Positions 16,389-24,819 of a stretch of 52,341 nt of DNA are shown in pieces. The position numbers and the translations under genes are program-made. Source of the DNA: CAYSLU01 sp964431965 (GTDB taxonomy: Bacteria > Verrucomicrobiota > Kiritimatiellia > CAIKKV01 > CAYSLU01); NCBI GenBank assembly GCA_964431965.1, contig CAYSLU010000030.1:1-52341 (forward strand), in the 5' to 3' direction. The stretch's first letter is position 1, and every line of letters begins with the position of its first letter. The notes beneath the pieces are model-generated. The model saw nothing but the letters and a program-made list of their open reading frames with translations. It did not search any database and was not told where the DNA came from.

Positions 16389-16507
16389 TCGTTAGACTGG
16401 AGGAACGGCGTCCGTGTCGCCCGCCGGATCCTTCCCCTGTCAACCCTTGAGACGAACCGTTCGGCCGCGCGAAGCCCGGATGAACCGCTCTTGCCACCAG
16501 TCGCCAG

Positions 16508-17287
16508 CTACCCTGCCCTTTGCCGGCTGACCTCGTAGAAGAAGATCCCGGCGGCCACGGCGGCGTTGAGCGAGCCGATGCGGCCCGCTTGCGGAATGCG
16601 CAGCGTGACGTCGCAAGCCGCGAGCATCTCCGGGCTGATCCCCCGCCCTTCGTTGCCCACCACCACGGCGACGGCGCCGGTCAGGTCGGCGTGCGACAGC
16701 GCCTGCCCGGCTTTCTCGCTGGCACCGACAATCCGGATGCCCCGCTTCTTCAGATCGAGAGCCAGGTCGGGCAGACTCGGCACCTCGGCGATGGCCAGAC
16801 GATTGACCGCCCCCGCCGAACTGCGGGCAACCATGCTCGTCACACGAACCTGACCCGACTGGCCGATGAAGACGCTCGCTGCTCCGAAAATCTCAGCGGA
16901 CCGCAGAATCGCGCCGAAGTTGTAGGGGTCCTGAATGCCGTCGCAGATCACGTGGAAGGCGCGAGCGCCGCCCGCTCCCAGAACCTCCTCAGCGCCGGCG
17001 TAGGGGTAGTCCGCCATCCGGGCCAGAAAGCCCTGATGCTCGCCGGAATGGCAGAGCCGGGTGAGCGCCTCCGCGGGCGCCGCCTCGACCGGCACGCCCA
17101 GACGGGCGGCGTCCGCCCGGGCGGCGTCCGCCTGGTCGGCCGGCAGATCATCCGCCAGACGGAGGTCCAAGATCTGCCAGCGTCCTGCAGAGAGGGTCTC
17201 CCGGACTAGATTGCGCCCCCAGATCCAGCATTTCTGGTGGCTTCCGAGGAGCTTCTGCTTGCCCTTGGCCCGACGGTACCGTTCCAT
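16508..17287 (-). CDS. rlmB: TrmH/SpoU-family rRNA 2'-O-methyltransferase (RlmB-like)
   Basis: The enzyme transfers a methyl group from S-adenosylmethionine to a ribose in RNA; RlmB modifies G2251 of 23S rRNA. The 259-residue product has an N-terminal substrate-binding domain (WIWGRNLVRETLSAG) and the knotted SPOUT domain. The latter shows all three motifs: NFGAILRSAEIFGA, VVVGNEGRGISPEML and IPQAGRIGSLNAAVAAGI. Motif 3 usually reads IPM; Gln for Met is a small variation. The ATG at 17287 overlaps the TGA of the upstream ompH-like gene. Assignment to RlmB rather than a TrmH paralogue rests on overall layout. It is last in the run starting with the glucuronokinase-like gene. Confidence 0.82.
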   Translation of the reverse strand: MERYRRAKGKQKLLGSHQKCWIWGRNLVRETLSAGRWQILDLRLADDLPADQADAARADAARLGVPVEAAPAEALTRLCHSGEHQGFLARMADYPYAGAEEVLGAGGARAFHVICDGIQDPYNFGAILRSAEIFGAASVFIGQSGQVRVTSMVARSSAGAVNRLAIAEVPSLPDLALDLKKRGIRIVGASEKAGQALSHADLTGAVAVVVGNEGRGISPEMLAACDVTLRIPQAGRIGSLNAAVAAGIFFYEVSRQRAG

Positions 17288-17940
17288 CACTTGGCCGCGG
17301 TGGGCGCCGGCTCTGCGGCCAAGGGGGCGGCCCCGATCGCCTTGCCGGTGGTCAGGTACGGGCTCAGCAGTTCGTCGTCGATGAGCGGGGCATTCGTCGC
17401 GAACAGGGACCGGGACGCCTCGATGACCTTGTCGGTGATATCGAACGATCCGCCCTGCGCGCGCCAGGCAATGCCAGCCCGGGCGTCCAGGACCATATCC
17501 AGGCTCTTCTTGGCCGCGATGCGGGCGATCACAGGCGCCATCCTCAGCTGGAACGTGGCCGTGACCTTCTCGTTGTGGCGGCTCACCTCCGCCAGCACGG
17601 CATTGCGCTCTTCCTGGAACTCGCGCTGCAGCGCCAGGAACTGGCTCTGGAGCTCCTGCTTCTTGGCGCCGGTCGCGCTCTCGAGTTGCTCGTTCAGCCC
17701 CTTCATGGTCGCGTTCGCCTTGGCCTGGATCTCCTGGATCTTGATCGCCGCGGCCTGCTGCTGCAGCCGCCCGTCGTCGGCGATCCGGGAGTCGAGCCCG
17801 ACCTCACGGATAATCCGGCTGAAGTCCACGATGCCGATGCGGTGGCGGTTCGTCAGGAAAAAGCTCAGCACCAGCAGCACCAGCGCGGCCACGTATGCGA
17901 TCTCGTACCACGCCCTCGAATTCTTCTGTTCCGTGCACAT
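17287..17940 (-). CDS. OmpH/Skp-like membrane-anchored coiled-coil protein
   Basis: The 217-residue protein has one N-terminal membrane helix (IAYVAALVLLVLSFFL), then IGIVDFSRIIREV, which resembles the start of mature Skp (OmpH). A long charged helix-rich region follows (KIQEIQAKANATMKGLNEQL to QREFQEERNAVLAEV), then a beta strand return (SLDMVLDARAGIAW). Skp is a periplasmic trimeric chaperone for outer membrane proteins. Here the helix does not look like a cleaved signal, so the protein may stay membrane-anchored. The tail is Ala/Pro-rich. The ATG at 17940 has GGAGGT upstream; a GTG at 17952 overlaps that site and is less likely. It follows galU by 36 bases. Confidence 0.6.
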   Translation of the reverse strand: MCTEQKNSRAWYEIAYVAALVLLVLSFFLTNRHRIGIVDFSRIIREVGLDSRIADDGRLQQQAAAIKIQEIQAKANATMKGLNEQLESATGAKKQELQSQFLALQREFQEERNAVLAEVSRHNEKVTATFQLRMAPVIARIAAKKSLDMVLDARAGIAWRAQGGSFDITDKVIEASRSLFATNAPLIDDELLSPYLTTGKAIGAAPLAAEPAPTAAK

Positions 17941-17976
17941 ACCGACCTCCACTCGTTGTCAACCCGGCCGACCTCG

Positions 17977-18894
17977 CTACCGATCCTTCCGCGCGCTCCG
18001 CTTCTTCGCAACCCGCCGCGGGGCCAGGCTGCCCAGCATCCCCTGCAGGTAAGGCAGGAACCGCTTCCGCAGATCCTCCCGGCGCAGCGCGTACTCGACT
18101 TGGGCGATCAGGTAGTCGACCCGGTCGCCGATGTCGTAGCGCACGCCCTCAAAGTGATGCCCGAACACGGGCGTGTGCCGGGCCTGAATGCGCAGCGCGT
18201 CCGTGAGCTGGATCTCGCCGTTCATGCCGGCCGGCGTACGGTCGAGATAGTGAAAGATGTCCGGCGTCAGGATGTAGCGGCCGCCGATCGCATAGTTGCT
18301 GGGCGCCTTGTCCGGGCTGGGCTTCTCGACCATCCCGGTCAGCCGGAACGAGCGGGGCCCCACCGGGTCGCCCTTGATGATGCCATAGCGCCCGACCTTG
18401 TCGGGATCGACCTGCTCCAGCCCCACCACCGGCCCGCCGAGCTCCTCGTAGGCCGTGACGAGCTGCTTCACGCAGGGAACCTTGGACGCGATGATCGTGT
18501 CCCCCAGCAGAACGGCAAATGGCTCGTTGCCCATGTGGTAGCGGGCATAGCTGATCGCATGCCCGAGCCCCAGCTGCTCGCTCTGACGGATGTAGTGGAT
18601 GTGGGCCAGCTCGGACAGCTTGCGGATGTCGTGCAGCATGTCCGTCTTGCGGCCGCGCTCCAGGCACATCTCCAGCTCGAGGCTCTTGTCGAAGTGGTCC
18701 TCGATCGACCGCTTGTCGCGGCCGGTGATGATCAGGATATCGCGGATTCCGCTGGCGACCGCCTCCTCGACCACGAACTGGATCGTGGGTGTATCGACGA
18801 TGGGCAGCATCTCCTTCGGCTGGGCCTTCGTCGCCGGAAGGAAGCGGGTGCCCCGCCCGGCGGCCGGAATGACGGCTTTGGTGACTTTCTTCAT
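17977..18894 (-). CDS. galU: UTP-glucose-1-phosphate uridylyltransferase family
   Basis: GalU joins UTP and a sugar-1-phosphate to give the UDP-sugar. The 305-residue product begins with KAVIPAAGRGTRFLPATKAQPKEM, the nucleotide-binding signature, and has GLGHAISYA, AVLLGDTI, GRYGIIKGD, MVEKP and NYAIGGRYILTPDIF in the right order. Its length and motifs are normal for bacterial GalU. The ATG overlaps the stop of the glucuronokinase-like gene (ATGA). That coupling suggests glucuronate-1-phosphate may be the physiological substrate, giving UDP-glucuronate, although ordinary UDP-glucose synthesis is equally possible. The C-terminus (RRVAKKRSARKDR) is unusually basic. Confidence 0.9.
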   Translation of the reverse strand: MKKVTKAVIPAAGRGTRFLPATKAQPKEMLPIVDTPTIQFVVEEAVASGIRDILIITGRDKRSIEDHFDKSLELEMCLERGRKTDMLHDIRKLSELAHIHYIRQSEQLGLGHAISYARYHMGNEPFAVLLGDTIIASKVPCVKQLVTAYEELGGPVVGLEQVDPDKVGRYGIIKGDPVGPRSFRLTGMVEKPSPDKAPSNYAIGGRYILTPDIFHYLDRTPAGMNGEIQLTDALRIQARHTPVFGHHFEGVRYDIGDRVDYLIAQVEYALRREDLRKRFLPYLQGMLGSLAPRRVAKKRSARKDR

Positions 18895-19886
18895 ATGATC
18901 TTTGGCTTGAATACGGTGGTTCCGATCGCGGTCAGCTTCGATTCCAACGCCCGGTACATCTTCTCCCCCTCGTACGTCCCGATGATGGCCCCGCCCGACC
19001 CCGTGAACTGGGCGGATGCGCCGGTCGAGCGCGCCGTCTCGATCATCGCCAGGTTCTCCGCCGAGATGTGCATGATCGCGCGCCGGAGATCAAAGTTGCG
19101 GTCCAGAACGGCGCCGATCTCGCGGCCCCGGCCGGCCAGCAGCAAGTCCCGGGTCTGCTCGGCCAGGGAGGCGAACTCCTGCATGGCGGCGACGACCTTC
19201 GGCTCCCCCTCGTCAAACAGCGCGCGCAGCCGGTTGTGCACCCGCTCCGATCCCTCGGCCCGATTCGCGTCAAAGGCGACATACAGCGGCGGCAGGAGCG
19301 CGGGGTCGATCGCCTCGTAGCGGCCGTGCCCCTGCTCGCGCATGAGCTCCCGGTTGAAGTCCATGTAGACCACGCCTTCGTAAGCCTGGATCACGCGGTC
19401 CTGCAGCCCGGCCTCGATCCCCAGCTCCTCGCGCTCGACCGAGAGGATCAGCCCCGGCAGGCACGGCAGCGGGATCTGCACGCCGTAGTACGCCATCAGG
19501 GCTCGCAGCGTGGCGGTAATGATCGCGCTCGAGCCCGCCATCCCGACCAGCCGGGGAATGTCGGAGGCGTAGCGGATCGTGAAGTTCTTGCGCTCCAGCG
19601 CGACGTGGTGCGCGTGGCAGTAGTCGCCGAACCGTCGCGTCGCGGCCTTGATCAGCCGGACCCCCCCGTAGTACCCGTGCCGATTCACGTCGTCGATCAG
19701 CTCGCCGATCGAGTTGAAGCGCGAGATGTCGTGGCCGGCCGGCTCGATCACCAGCTCGGGCGACTCGTACAGCGTCACCTCCGCCTTGTAGTTCTTGAGG
19801 ATGATCGAGATGGTCTTGCCGTAATACCCGTCGGACGGATTGCCGACCAGGGCGGCCCGCGCGTACGCCTGCGTTCGGACGATCAT
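18891..19886 (-). CDS. glucuronokinase-like GHMP kinase
   Basis: The 331-residue kinase has the GHMP layout. Its N-terminal strand ARAALVGNPSDGYYGKTISI, the ATP loop GMAGSSAI at 115-122 (usual PxxGLGSSAA), GIEAGLQDRVIQAYEG near 156-170 and the C-terminal FTGSGGA at 294-300 all resemble plant glucuronokinase much more than galactokinase, mevalonate or homoserine kinase. Further shared blocks are HGYYGGVRLIKA, YMDFNRE and NFDLRR. Plant glucuronokinase phosphorylates D-glucuronate at C1. The ATG at 19886 follows GGAG at six bases. The coupled galU gene would supply the next step to UDP-glucuronate. Other sugar acids or heptoses remain possible substrates. The family resemblance comes from memory, not alignment. 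Confidence 0.75.
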   Translation of the reverse strand: MIVRTQAYARAALVGNPSDGYYGKTISIILKNYKAEVTLYESPELVIEPAGHDISRFNSIGELIDDVNRHGYYGGVRLIKAATRRFGDYCHAHHVALERKNFTIRYASDIPRLVGMAGSSAIITATLRALMAYYGVQIPLPCLPGLILSVEREELGIEAGLQDRVIQAYEGVVYMDFNRELMREQGHGRYEAIDPALLPPLYVAFDANRAEGSERVHNRLRALFDEGEPKVVAAMQEFASLAEQTRDLLLAGRGREIGAVLDRNFDLRRAIMHISAENLAMIETARSTGASAQFTGSGGAIIGTYEGEKMYRALESKLTAIGTTVFKPKII

Positions 19887-19926
19887 TCGATGCTCCAATC
19901 TCCCCCACCGCGCCAGTTCCGTTGAG

Positions 19927-19955
19927 TTGATACCATATCAGCCCACCCCCGGCAA
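19927..19955 (-). promoter_or_regulatory. weak candidate promoter of glucuronokinase operon
   Basis: On the minus strand TTGCCG (19955-19950) and TATCAA (19932-19927) are 17 bases apart, each 4/6 to consensus, about 40 bases before the ATG. The 86-base gap after argS is long enough for an internal promoter, but the match is weak. Confidence 0.25.
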
Positions 19956-19972
19956 TCCCCCGGGACGCCGGT

Positions 19973-21703
19973 CTAGATGCGCTCCGGCGTCTCGATTCCC
20001 AACAGCCCCAAGCCGGTGCGCAGGACGCGCGCCACGATGCTGCAGAGCCGCACCCGGCTCTCCCGCACCCCGTCCGGGGCCTGCAGGAACGGCACGGTCT
20101 GGTAGAAGCGGCTGTAGGTTCCCGACAGGTCGTAGAGATAGTCGGCCAGCACGTTCGGGCGGTAGCTCTCGGCCGCCCGCACCACCACCTCCGGGAATCG
20201 CGCGATCCGGACGGCCAGGGCCCGCTCCACGTCCTCGCCCAGGGCGATGGGCTGGCGCGTGAAATCGCCGCCGGGAAACCGCTCGCGGTACTTGTCCAGC
20301 AGGCTCGAAATCCGGGCGCAGGCGTACTGCAGGTACGGGGCCGAGTTGCCGTCGAGCGCCAGGGCCTTCTCCCATGAGAACGTCACGAGGCTCTGCGGGT
20401 TCTGGCTCAGGTCCGCGTACTTGACCGCCCCGATGCCCACCGCCCGCGCGACCTCGAGCTGCTGCGCCTCCGACATCTCCGGGCTGCTTTCCTTCACGAT
20501 CGCCAGGGCCCGCGACTCGGCCTCGTCGAGCAGCTTCTCCAGCTTGATCACGTTTCCCTGCCGGGTCGAGAAGGTGCCTTCGGGGAGTCGCATGAGCCCG
20601 AACCAGACGTGATCCAGGGGCACGGTCACGCCCAGGCGCCGACAGACGGCGAAAACCTGCTTGAAGTGAAGCTGCTGCCGCTCGTCGGTTACGTAGACGA
20701 TCTTCTCCGGCGCGAACTCGGCGACGCGGCTCAGCACCGTCGCCAGGTCCGTCGTCGCGTAGTTGAAGGCGCCGTCGCTCTTCCGCACGAGGCAAACCGG
20801 GAGCTTCTCCTCCTCCAGGAAGACGACCAGGGCGCCTTCGCTCGCGCGCGCCAGCCCCCGCTCCTGCAAGTCGCGCACCAGCGGCTCCAGCCGGTCGTTG
20901 TAGTGGCTCTCGCCCCGGGCGAGGTCGAACCGGACGTCCAGCCGGCGGTAGATGCCGTCGAACTCGCGCATGCTGAGCTGGACGAACCGCTCCCACAGCG
21001 CCCGGTTGTCGGGGTCCCCCGCCTGGAGCTTCACCAGCTCCTGGCGGGCGCGCGCCAGCCACGCCTCGTCCTGCCGGGATCGCTCGTAGCTCCTGACGTA
21101 GATGCGCTCGAGCTCCTCGATCGGATCGCTCTCGAGAGCGGCAGCGTCGGCGAACTCGCGGTAGCCCATGATCAGGATGCCGAACTGCGTGCCCCAGTCG
21201 CCCACGTGGTTGTCGGCGATCACCCGGTACCCGAGGAAGCGGTGCAGGCGGTCCAGCGCGTTGCCGATCACGGTCGATCGGATGTGCCCGATGTGCATCG
21301 GCTTGGCGACGTTCGGGCTGGAGTAGTCCAGCACCACGGTCCGGCCCGCCCCCGCCTGCGGCACGCCCAGCGCCTCGTCCTCGGCCATGCGCTGCGCGAA
21401 CTCCGCAAGCCACGCCGACTTCAGGCGGATGTTGATGAACCCCGGGCCCGCCACATCCACGCGCTCCACGGCGCCGCACGGCTCCAGCGCCGCGATCACC
21501 GAGCGGCTGACGGCGGCCGGCGCCTGCTTCAGCACCTTCGCCACACCCATCGCGCTGTTGCACTGGTACTCGCCGAACTCGGGCGAAGCCGACGGCACGA
21601 CGGACACCTTGGACAGGTCCGCCCCGGCCCCCGCGGCCACCCGCTCGAACGCGGCCCGCACCCACCCCGTCAGCATCTGGTCGATTGGAATTACGCTGCT
21701 CAT
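19973..21703 (-). CDS. argS: arginyl-tRNA synthetase
   Basis: ArgS is a monomeric class I synthetase that charges tRNA-Arg. The 576-residue product has an N-terminal Add1-like domain with SPEFGEYQCNSAMGVAK and GPGFINIRL. The class I signature SSPNVAKPMHIGHIRST follows (HIGH at 137-140), then QFGILIMGY, the region FSTRQGNVIKLEKLL in place of a KMSKS loop, and a C-terminal DALR anticodon domain (LYDLSGTYSRFYQTVPFL). A diverged KMSKS is normal in ArgS. The ATG at 21703 overlaps the stop of the hsp70 gene (ATGA), so translation is probably coupled. It ends with TAG. Confidence 0.95.
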   Translation of the reverse strand: MSSVIPIDQMLTGWVRAAFERVAAGAGADLSKVSVVPSASPEFGEYQCNSAMGVAKVLKQAPAAVSRSVIAALEPCGAVERVDVAGPGFINIRLKSAWLAEFAQRMAEDEALGVPQAGAGRTVVLDYSSPNVAKPMHIGHIRSTVIGNALDRLHRFLGYRVIADNHVGDWGTQFGILIMGYREFADAAALESDPIEELERIYVRSYERSRQDEAWLARARQELVKLQAGDPDNRALWERFVQLSMREFDGIYRRLDVRFDLARGESHYNDRLEPLVRDLQERGLARASEGALVVFLEEEKLPVCLVRKSDGAFNYATTDLATVLSRVAEFAPEKIVYVTDERQQLHFKQVFAVCRRLGVTVPLDHVWFGLMRLPEGTFSTRQGNVIKLEKLLDEAESRALAIVKESSPEMSEAQQLEVARAVGIGAVKYADLSQNPQSLVTFSWEKALALDGNSAPYLQYACARISSLLDKYRERFPGGDFTRQPIALGEDVERALAVRIARFPEVVVRAAESYRPNVLADYLYDLSGTYSRFYQTVPFLQAPDGVRESRVRLCSIVARVLRTGLGLLGIETPERI

Positions 21704-23313
21704 GCCGCTCCGCTCTGCCCGGGCGCGCCGCACTCGGCCTCCCGGAATAGCTCGTATGAACTCGATTGCCCGTCCCGGCAGCGCGTCACCGTCACGTGGA
21801 TCACGCCGTCGCTCCCGCACTCGTACGTCTCCCGGATCAGATCCCCGCCCAGGTCGGAGCGCTCCCCGATCATCGTCTTCCCCAGCGGAGCCCCGGGCGA
21901 AAGGCCGGGGTCATAGGGAAAGAACACGTCCGACCACTCGCGGATGCCGCTGCGGGGGCGGCCGGATTCGTCACGCTCGGCGCACTCCAGGTAGCGGAGG
22001 TGCCCGATGTTGTGCCGGGGCGTGTACTCGACGACTTCCCGCACGGGCGGCGCGCCACGGGCCGGCAGCGGCATGCCGGCGCTGAAGATCGGCGCAAAGT
22101 ACTCGCGCGTGCCGTTGTCGGCCAGCCGGATCACCCCGAAGTGGCGTGAGAAGACCTCCCGCACCTCGATCGCCTCGGAGCTCCGGATCGCGGCGCCCAT
22201 GGCCGTCGAGGTGAAGGGCTTGTCGCTCGCAATCAGCCGGCTGTACGGGAACCGCTCCGCGATGAGCCGGGAGACGAGCGGCAGACGCGAGGAGCCGCCC
22301 ACGAGATACACGGCGTCGAGCCGCGCCGGATCCACGCCCACCCCGCGCTCGAACGCGCCAGCCACCACGGCCCACAGCCTCTCGACCGCGCGCTCGACGT
22401 GCGGCCGGATCTCCGCAAAGTACGCGGCCACCGGGACGCTGCAGGCCGACCCCGGCAGCCCCAAGTCCGCCGGCGCCAGCGAAAGAGCATCCACCAGCCC
22501 GCCCGAGATGCTCTCCTTCTGCTGGCAGGCGTGCCGCAGGAGCAGCTCGCGCTGGTACGGCGCCAGCGCGCCCCAGTCGATCCTCGCCCGCTCGCAGAAC
22601 ATGCGGGCCAGCGCCGCGTCAAAATCGTCGCCGCCCAGCTCCTCGATCCCGCCCGCGTTCGCCACGGCGAACTGCGCGCCGTCAATCCGCACGAGCGACG
22701 CGTCGAACGTCCCCCCGCCCAGATCGAACACCGCAACCCACGACGACAGGCGCCGCGCCCGGGACCGGCTCCCCTTGGCCAGCCGGTCGGCGAACTCGAT
22801 GGCGGCCGCGGTCGGCTCGTTCAGCGCGTCGACGACCGTGAAGCCGGCGCTCCGGAAGACCCGGCGCGTCACGTGGCGCTGGGCCCCGTTCGCGTTCGCC
22901 GGCCACGTGATGACCGCCTCCAGCGGCTCGCCCGCCTCGAAGCACTGCGACGCCTCGATCGATTCGCGCAGCGCCGTCGCATAGCCGGTCAGCAGCGCCA
23001 GGAGGTCGTAGCCGCCCGGCCGGAGGTCCGCGCCCGTGCGCATCCCGTCGAAATACCCGCGCAGCAGCCGCTTGAGCGAGCGGAAGCCGCGGTAGCGGCG
23101 ACCGGCTCCCGGCCCCATCAGCCGGCGCTCCGCCTGGAGCCCGAACGACAGCTCGCCGGTTTCCGTGTCGCACGCGACCAGCGACGGAAACGACTCGCGG
23201 ATGACGTGGCCGACGGCGGTTTCCACGACGTGCGGGACGACGACGTACCGCCCGCGATCGCTCGCGACGGCGACGGTGTTCGTGGTACCCAGATCGATGC
23301 CGAGGCGCGCCAT
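21700..23313 (-). CDS. divergent Hsp70-family protein
   Basis: The 537-residue protein has the actin/Hsp70 ATPase fold: phosphate-1 loop GIDLGTTNTVAVAS at 5-18, ALNEPTAAAIEFADRL, phosphate-2 loop AVFDLGGGTFDASLV near 195-209 and adenosine motif AVYLVGGSSRLPLVSRL near 330. DnaK is about 640 residues. The part after residue 400 is short, lacks the typical substrate-binding beta-sandwich signatures and helical lid, and contains an unusual stretch (RYLECAERDESGRPRSGI). It is therefore not housekeeping DnaK. The start overlaps the stop of the grpE-like gene and its end overlaps argS, giving a three-gene unit. A role as a client-specific chaperone is inference. Confidence 0.8.
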   Translation of the reverse strand: MARLGIDLGTTNTVAVASDRGRYVVVPHVVETAVGHVIRESFPSLVACDTETGELSFGLQAERRLMGPGAGRRYRGFRSLKRLLRGYFDGMRTGADLRPGGYDLLALLTGYATALRESIEASQCFEAGEPLEAVITWPANANGAQRHVTRRVFRSAGFTVVDALNEPTAAAIEFADRLAKGSRSRARRLSSWVAVFDLGGGTFDASLVRIDGAQFAVANAGGIEELGGDDFDAALARMFCERARIDWGALAPYQRELLLRHACQQKESISGGLVDALSLAPADLGLPGSACSVPVAAYFAEIRPHVERAVERLWAVVAGAFERGVGVDPARLDAVYLVGGSSRLPLVSRLIAERFPYSRLIASDKPFTSTAMGAAIRSSEAIEVREVFSRHFGVIRLADNGTREYFAPIFSAGMPLPARGAPPVREVVEYTPRHNIGHLRYLECAERDESGRPRSGIREWSDVFFPYDPGLSPGAPLGKTMIGERSDLGGDLIRETYECGSDGVIHVTVTRCRDGQSSSYELFREAECGAPGQSGAA

Positions 23314-23903
23314 CAGGCTCTCCGGTTGACGATGACCGCCGCCTTCGCCAGGACCGCGCCCCGCGCCGTGCGGAACCCGGGCCGCAGCGATTCCACCACC
23401 ACGCCGTCCGGGAGATCGGCGCGCTGCCGCTCGCCGGCCACCAGGTGGATCAGCGGGTCCAGCTCGTCCATCGGCCGGGCGTCGAACCGGTTTGCGCCCA
23501 GGTCCGCCATCAGGGCGTCCAGCCGCTCGGCGATCTGGCCGGCGGTCGCCCCGGACGCCACCTCGGCGCGCAGCCGGGCAACCGCCGCCGCCACCGGCTC
23601 CATCTCGCGCTCGATCATATCGCCAAGCATGCGCCGCAGCTCGACCGTCGCCTGCTCTAGGCCGGCCGACGGCTCGGACGCCGGGACCGCCAGGGCCTCA
23701 ACCGCCTTCCGAACCTTCTCCAGCTCGGCCCGAAGCGCCTGCACGCCGGCATCCGGCGCCCCATCGGACTTCACGGCCCGGGCGGGCGGAACGGGAGCCG
23801 GCTTCCGGGGCGGCGCGGCCGGCTTCCGGGGCGGCGCAGCGGGCTTCGGGGCGGGACTCGGCTTCCGGGAACGGGCGGGCGATCGGACAACGGGCTTCTT
23901 CAT
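23313..23903 (-). CDS. GrpE-like nucleotide exchange factor with Pro/Ala/Lys-rich N-terminus
   Basis: The 196-residue protein starts MKKPVVRSPARSRKPSP and runs through about 55 disordered Pro/Ala/Arg/Lys-rich residues, including a 7-residue repeat (PAAPPRK twice). A helical region then begins with AGVQALRAELEKVRKAVEAL and passes through RRMLGDMIEREMEPVAAAVARL. The last 45 residues (DGVVVESLRPGFRTARGAVLAKAAVIV) match the small beta domain of GrpE, which opens the Hsp70 nucleotide cleft. Sequence identity is low, but its place directly before an Hsp70 gene supports the call. The ATG at 23903 follows GAGAGG and lies about 35 bases after a good promoter match. Confidence 0.6.
   Translation of the reverse strand: MKKPVVRSPARSRKPSPAPKPAAPPRKPAAPPRKPAPVPPARAVKSDGAPDAGVQALRAELEKVRKAVEALAVPASEPSAGLEQATVELRRMLGDMIEREMEPVAAAVARLRAEVASGATAGQIAERLDALMADLGANRFDARPMDELDPLIHLVAGERQRADLPDGVVVESLRPGFRTARGAVLAKAAVIVNRRA
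23797..23838. repeat. two 21-bp tandem repeats inside the grpE-like gene
   Basis: A 21-base unit starting GCCGGCTTCCGGGGCGGCGC occurs twice in tandem with one mismatch at the last base, and a degenerate third copy follows. It encodes the PAAPPRK repeat in the disordered N-terminus and may vary in copy number between strains. Confidence 0.7.
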
Positions 23904-23944
23904 GGATCCATACCTCTCTTCGCAGACCTTGAAATCAGCGTCCG

Positions 23945-23973
23945 AATATAGCAAATAGGACGGCGCTTGACAC
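23945..23973 (-). promoter_or_regulatory. candidate sigma70-type promoter of grpE-like/hsp70/argS unit
   Basis: On the minus strand GTGTCA (23973-23968) and TATATT (23950-23945) match -35 and -10 at 4/6 and 5/6, separated by exactly 17 bases. Transcription would start near 23938, about 35 bases before the grpE-like ATG. No CIRCE-type heat-shock inverted repeat was seen in this 94-base divergent gap. Confidence 0.45.
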
Positions 23974-23997
23974 GAAAAGTGAACCAACCGAACAACC

Positions 23998-24819
23998 ATG
24001 ACGCCCACACCTGAGTTCCCTCCGCTCCCCGGCATGGACCGGAGCAGCGCCCCGTTCCGGATCGGATCGACGTCCTACGTCTACCCGGCGGACATCCTGC
24101 CCAACGTCCGGGCGCTCGCCGGCCGCGTCGACGACATCGAACTCGTGTTCTTCGAGTCGCCGGATTTCTCCAACATCCCCGGCCCGGAGGTCGTGAGCGA
24201 AATGCGGAGCCTGGCCGCCGCGCACAACCTGACGTTCAGCGTGCACTTCCCCATCGACCGCAAGCTCGGAAGCCCGGTCGCCGCCGAGCGCGAGGCCCTG
24301 CTGGCCCAGATGCTCCGGCTCATCGACCTCGCCCGCCCGCTCCCGGTTTCCGCCTACGTGCTGCACGTCGAGGGCATCACGGCAGGCGCCGCACCCGACC
24401 GGCTGGCGCAGTGGCAGGATGACGCCATGCCGCTGCTGGCCCGCGTGGCCGCCGCGGTTCCCAGCCCGGACCTGATCGCCATGGAGAATCTCGCCTATCC
24501 CTTCGAGTGGTGCGACCGGTTCCTCGACACGTTCGGCTTTAGCGTGTGCCTCGACGCCGGACACCTGTGGGAGATGGGTTACGACTGGCAGGCCCACGTG
24601 GCGCGCTACTTGCCGCGCACCCGCATCATTCACCTCTACGGGCCGGGCGAGGGCTCGCGGCACCTCTCTCTGTCAATCGCGCCGCGTGACCGCACCGCGG
24701 CCTTCCTGAAGGCTGTCGCCGGCTTCCGCGGCGTGCTCACGCTCGAGACGTTCGGCTACGACGACACCGCGTCATCCCTGGGAGCCCTCGCACAATGCAT
24801 GAAATCGCCAAGTCGGTAA
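23998..24819 (+). CDS. cbiR: CbiR-type cobamide remodelling TIM-barrel protein
   Basis: The 273-residue protein belongs to the AP-endonuclease-2/xylose-isomerase-like TIM barrels. Its opening RIGSTSYVYPADILPNVRALAGRVDDIELVFFES closely resembles CbiR. That enzyme removes the nucleotide loop of cobamides, yielding a cobinamide-type product that can be rebuilt with another lower ligand. Candidate metal ligands are Glu163 (MENLAYP), Asp186 and His189 (CLDAGHLWEMG), His212 (IIHLYGPGEG) and Glu250 (LTLETFGY). The adjacent cobU, which overlaps by 25 bases, fits exactly the next step. No ribosome binding site is clear before the ATG at 23998; ATG 24034 is an alternative. The transcript is divergent from the grpE-like operon. 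Confidence 0.72.
   Translation: MTPTPEFPPLPGMDRSSAPFRIGSTSYVYPADILPNVRALAGRVDDIELVFFESPDFSNIPGPEVVSEMRSLAAAHNLTFSVHFPIDRKLGSPVAAEREALLAQMLRLIDLARPLPVSAYVLHVEGITAGAAPDRLAQWQDDAMPLLARVAAAVPSPDLIAMENLAYPFEWCDRFLDTFGFSVCLDAGHLWEMGYDWQAHVARYLPRTRIIHLYGPGEGSRHLSLSIAPRDRTAAFLKAVAGFRGVLTLETFGYDDTASSLGALAQCMKSPSR

Noticed and set aside
23904..23997. CIRCE-type heat-shock operator before the grpE-like gene
   Set aside because: No TTAGCACTC-type inverted repeat was found; only a plain sigma70-like promoter match is visible.
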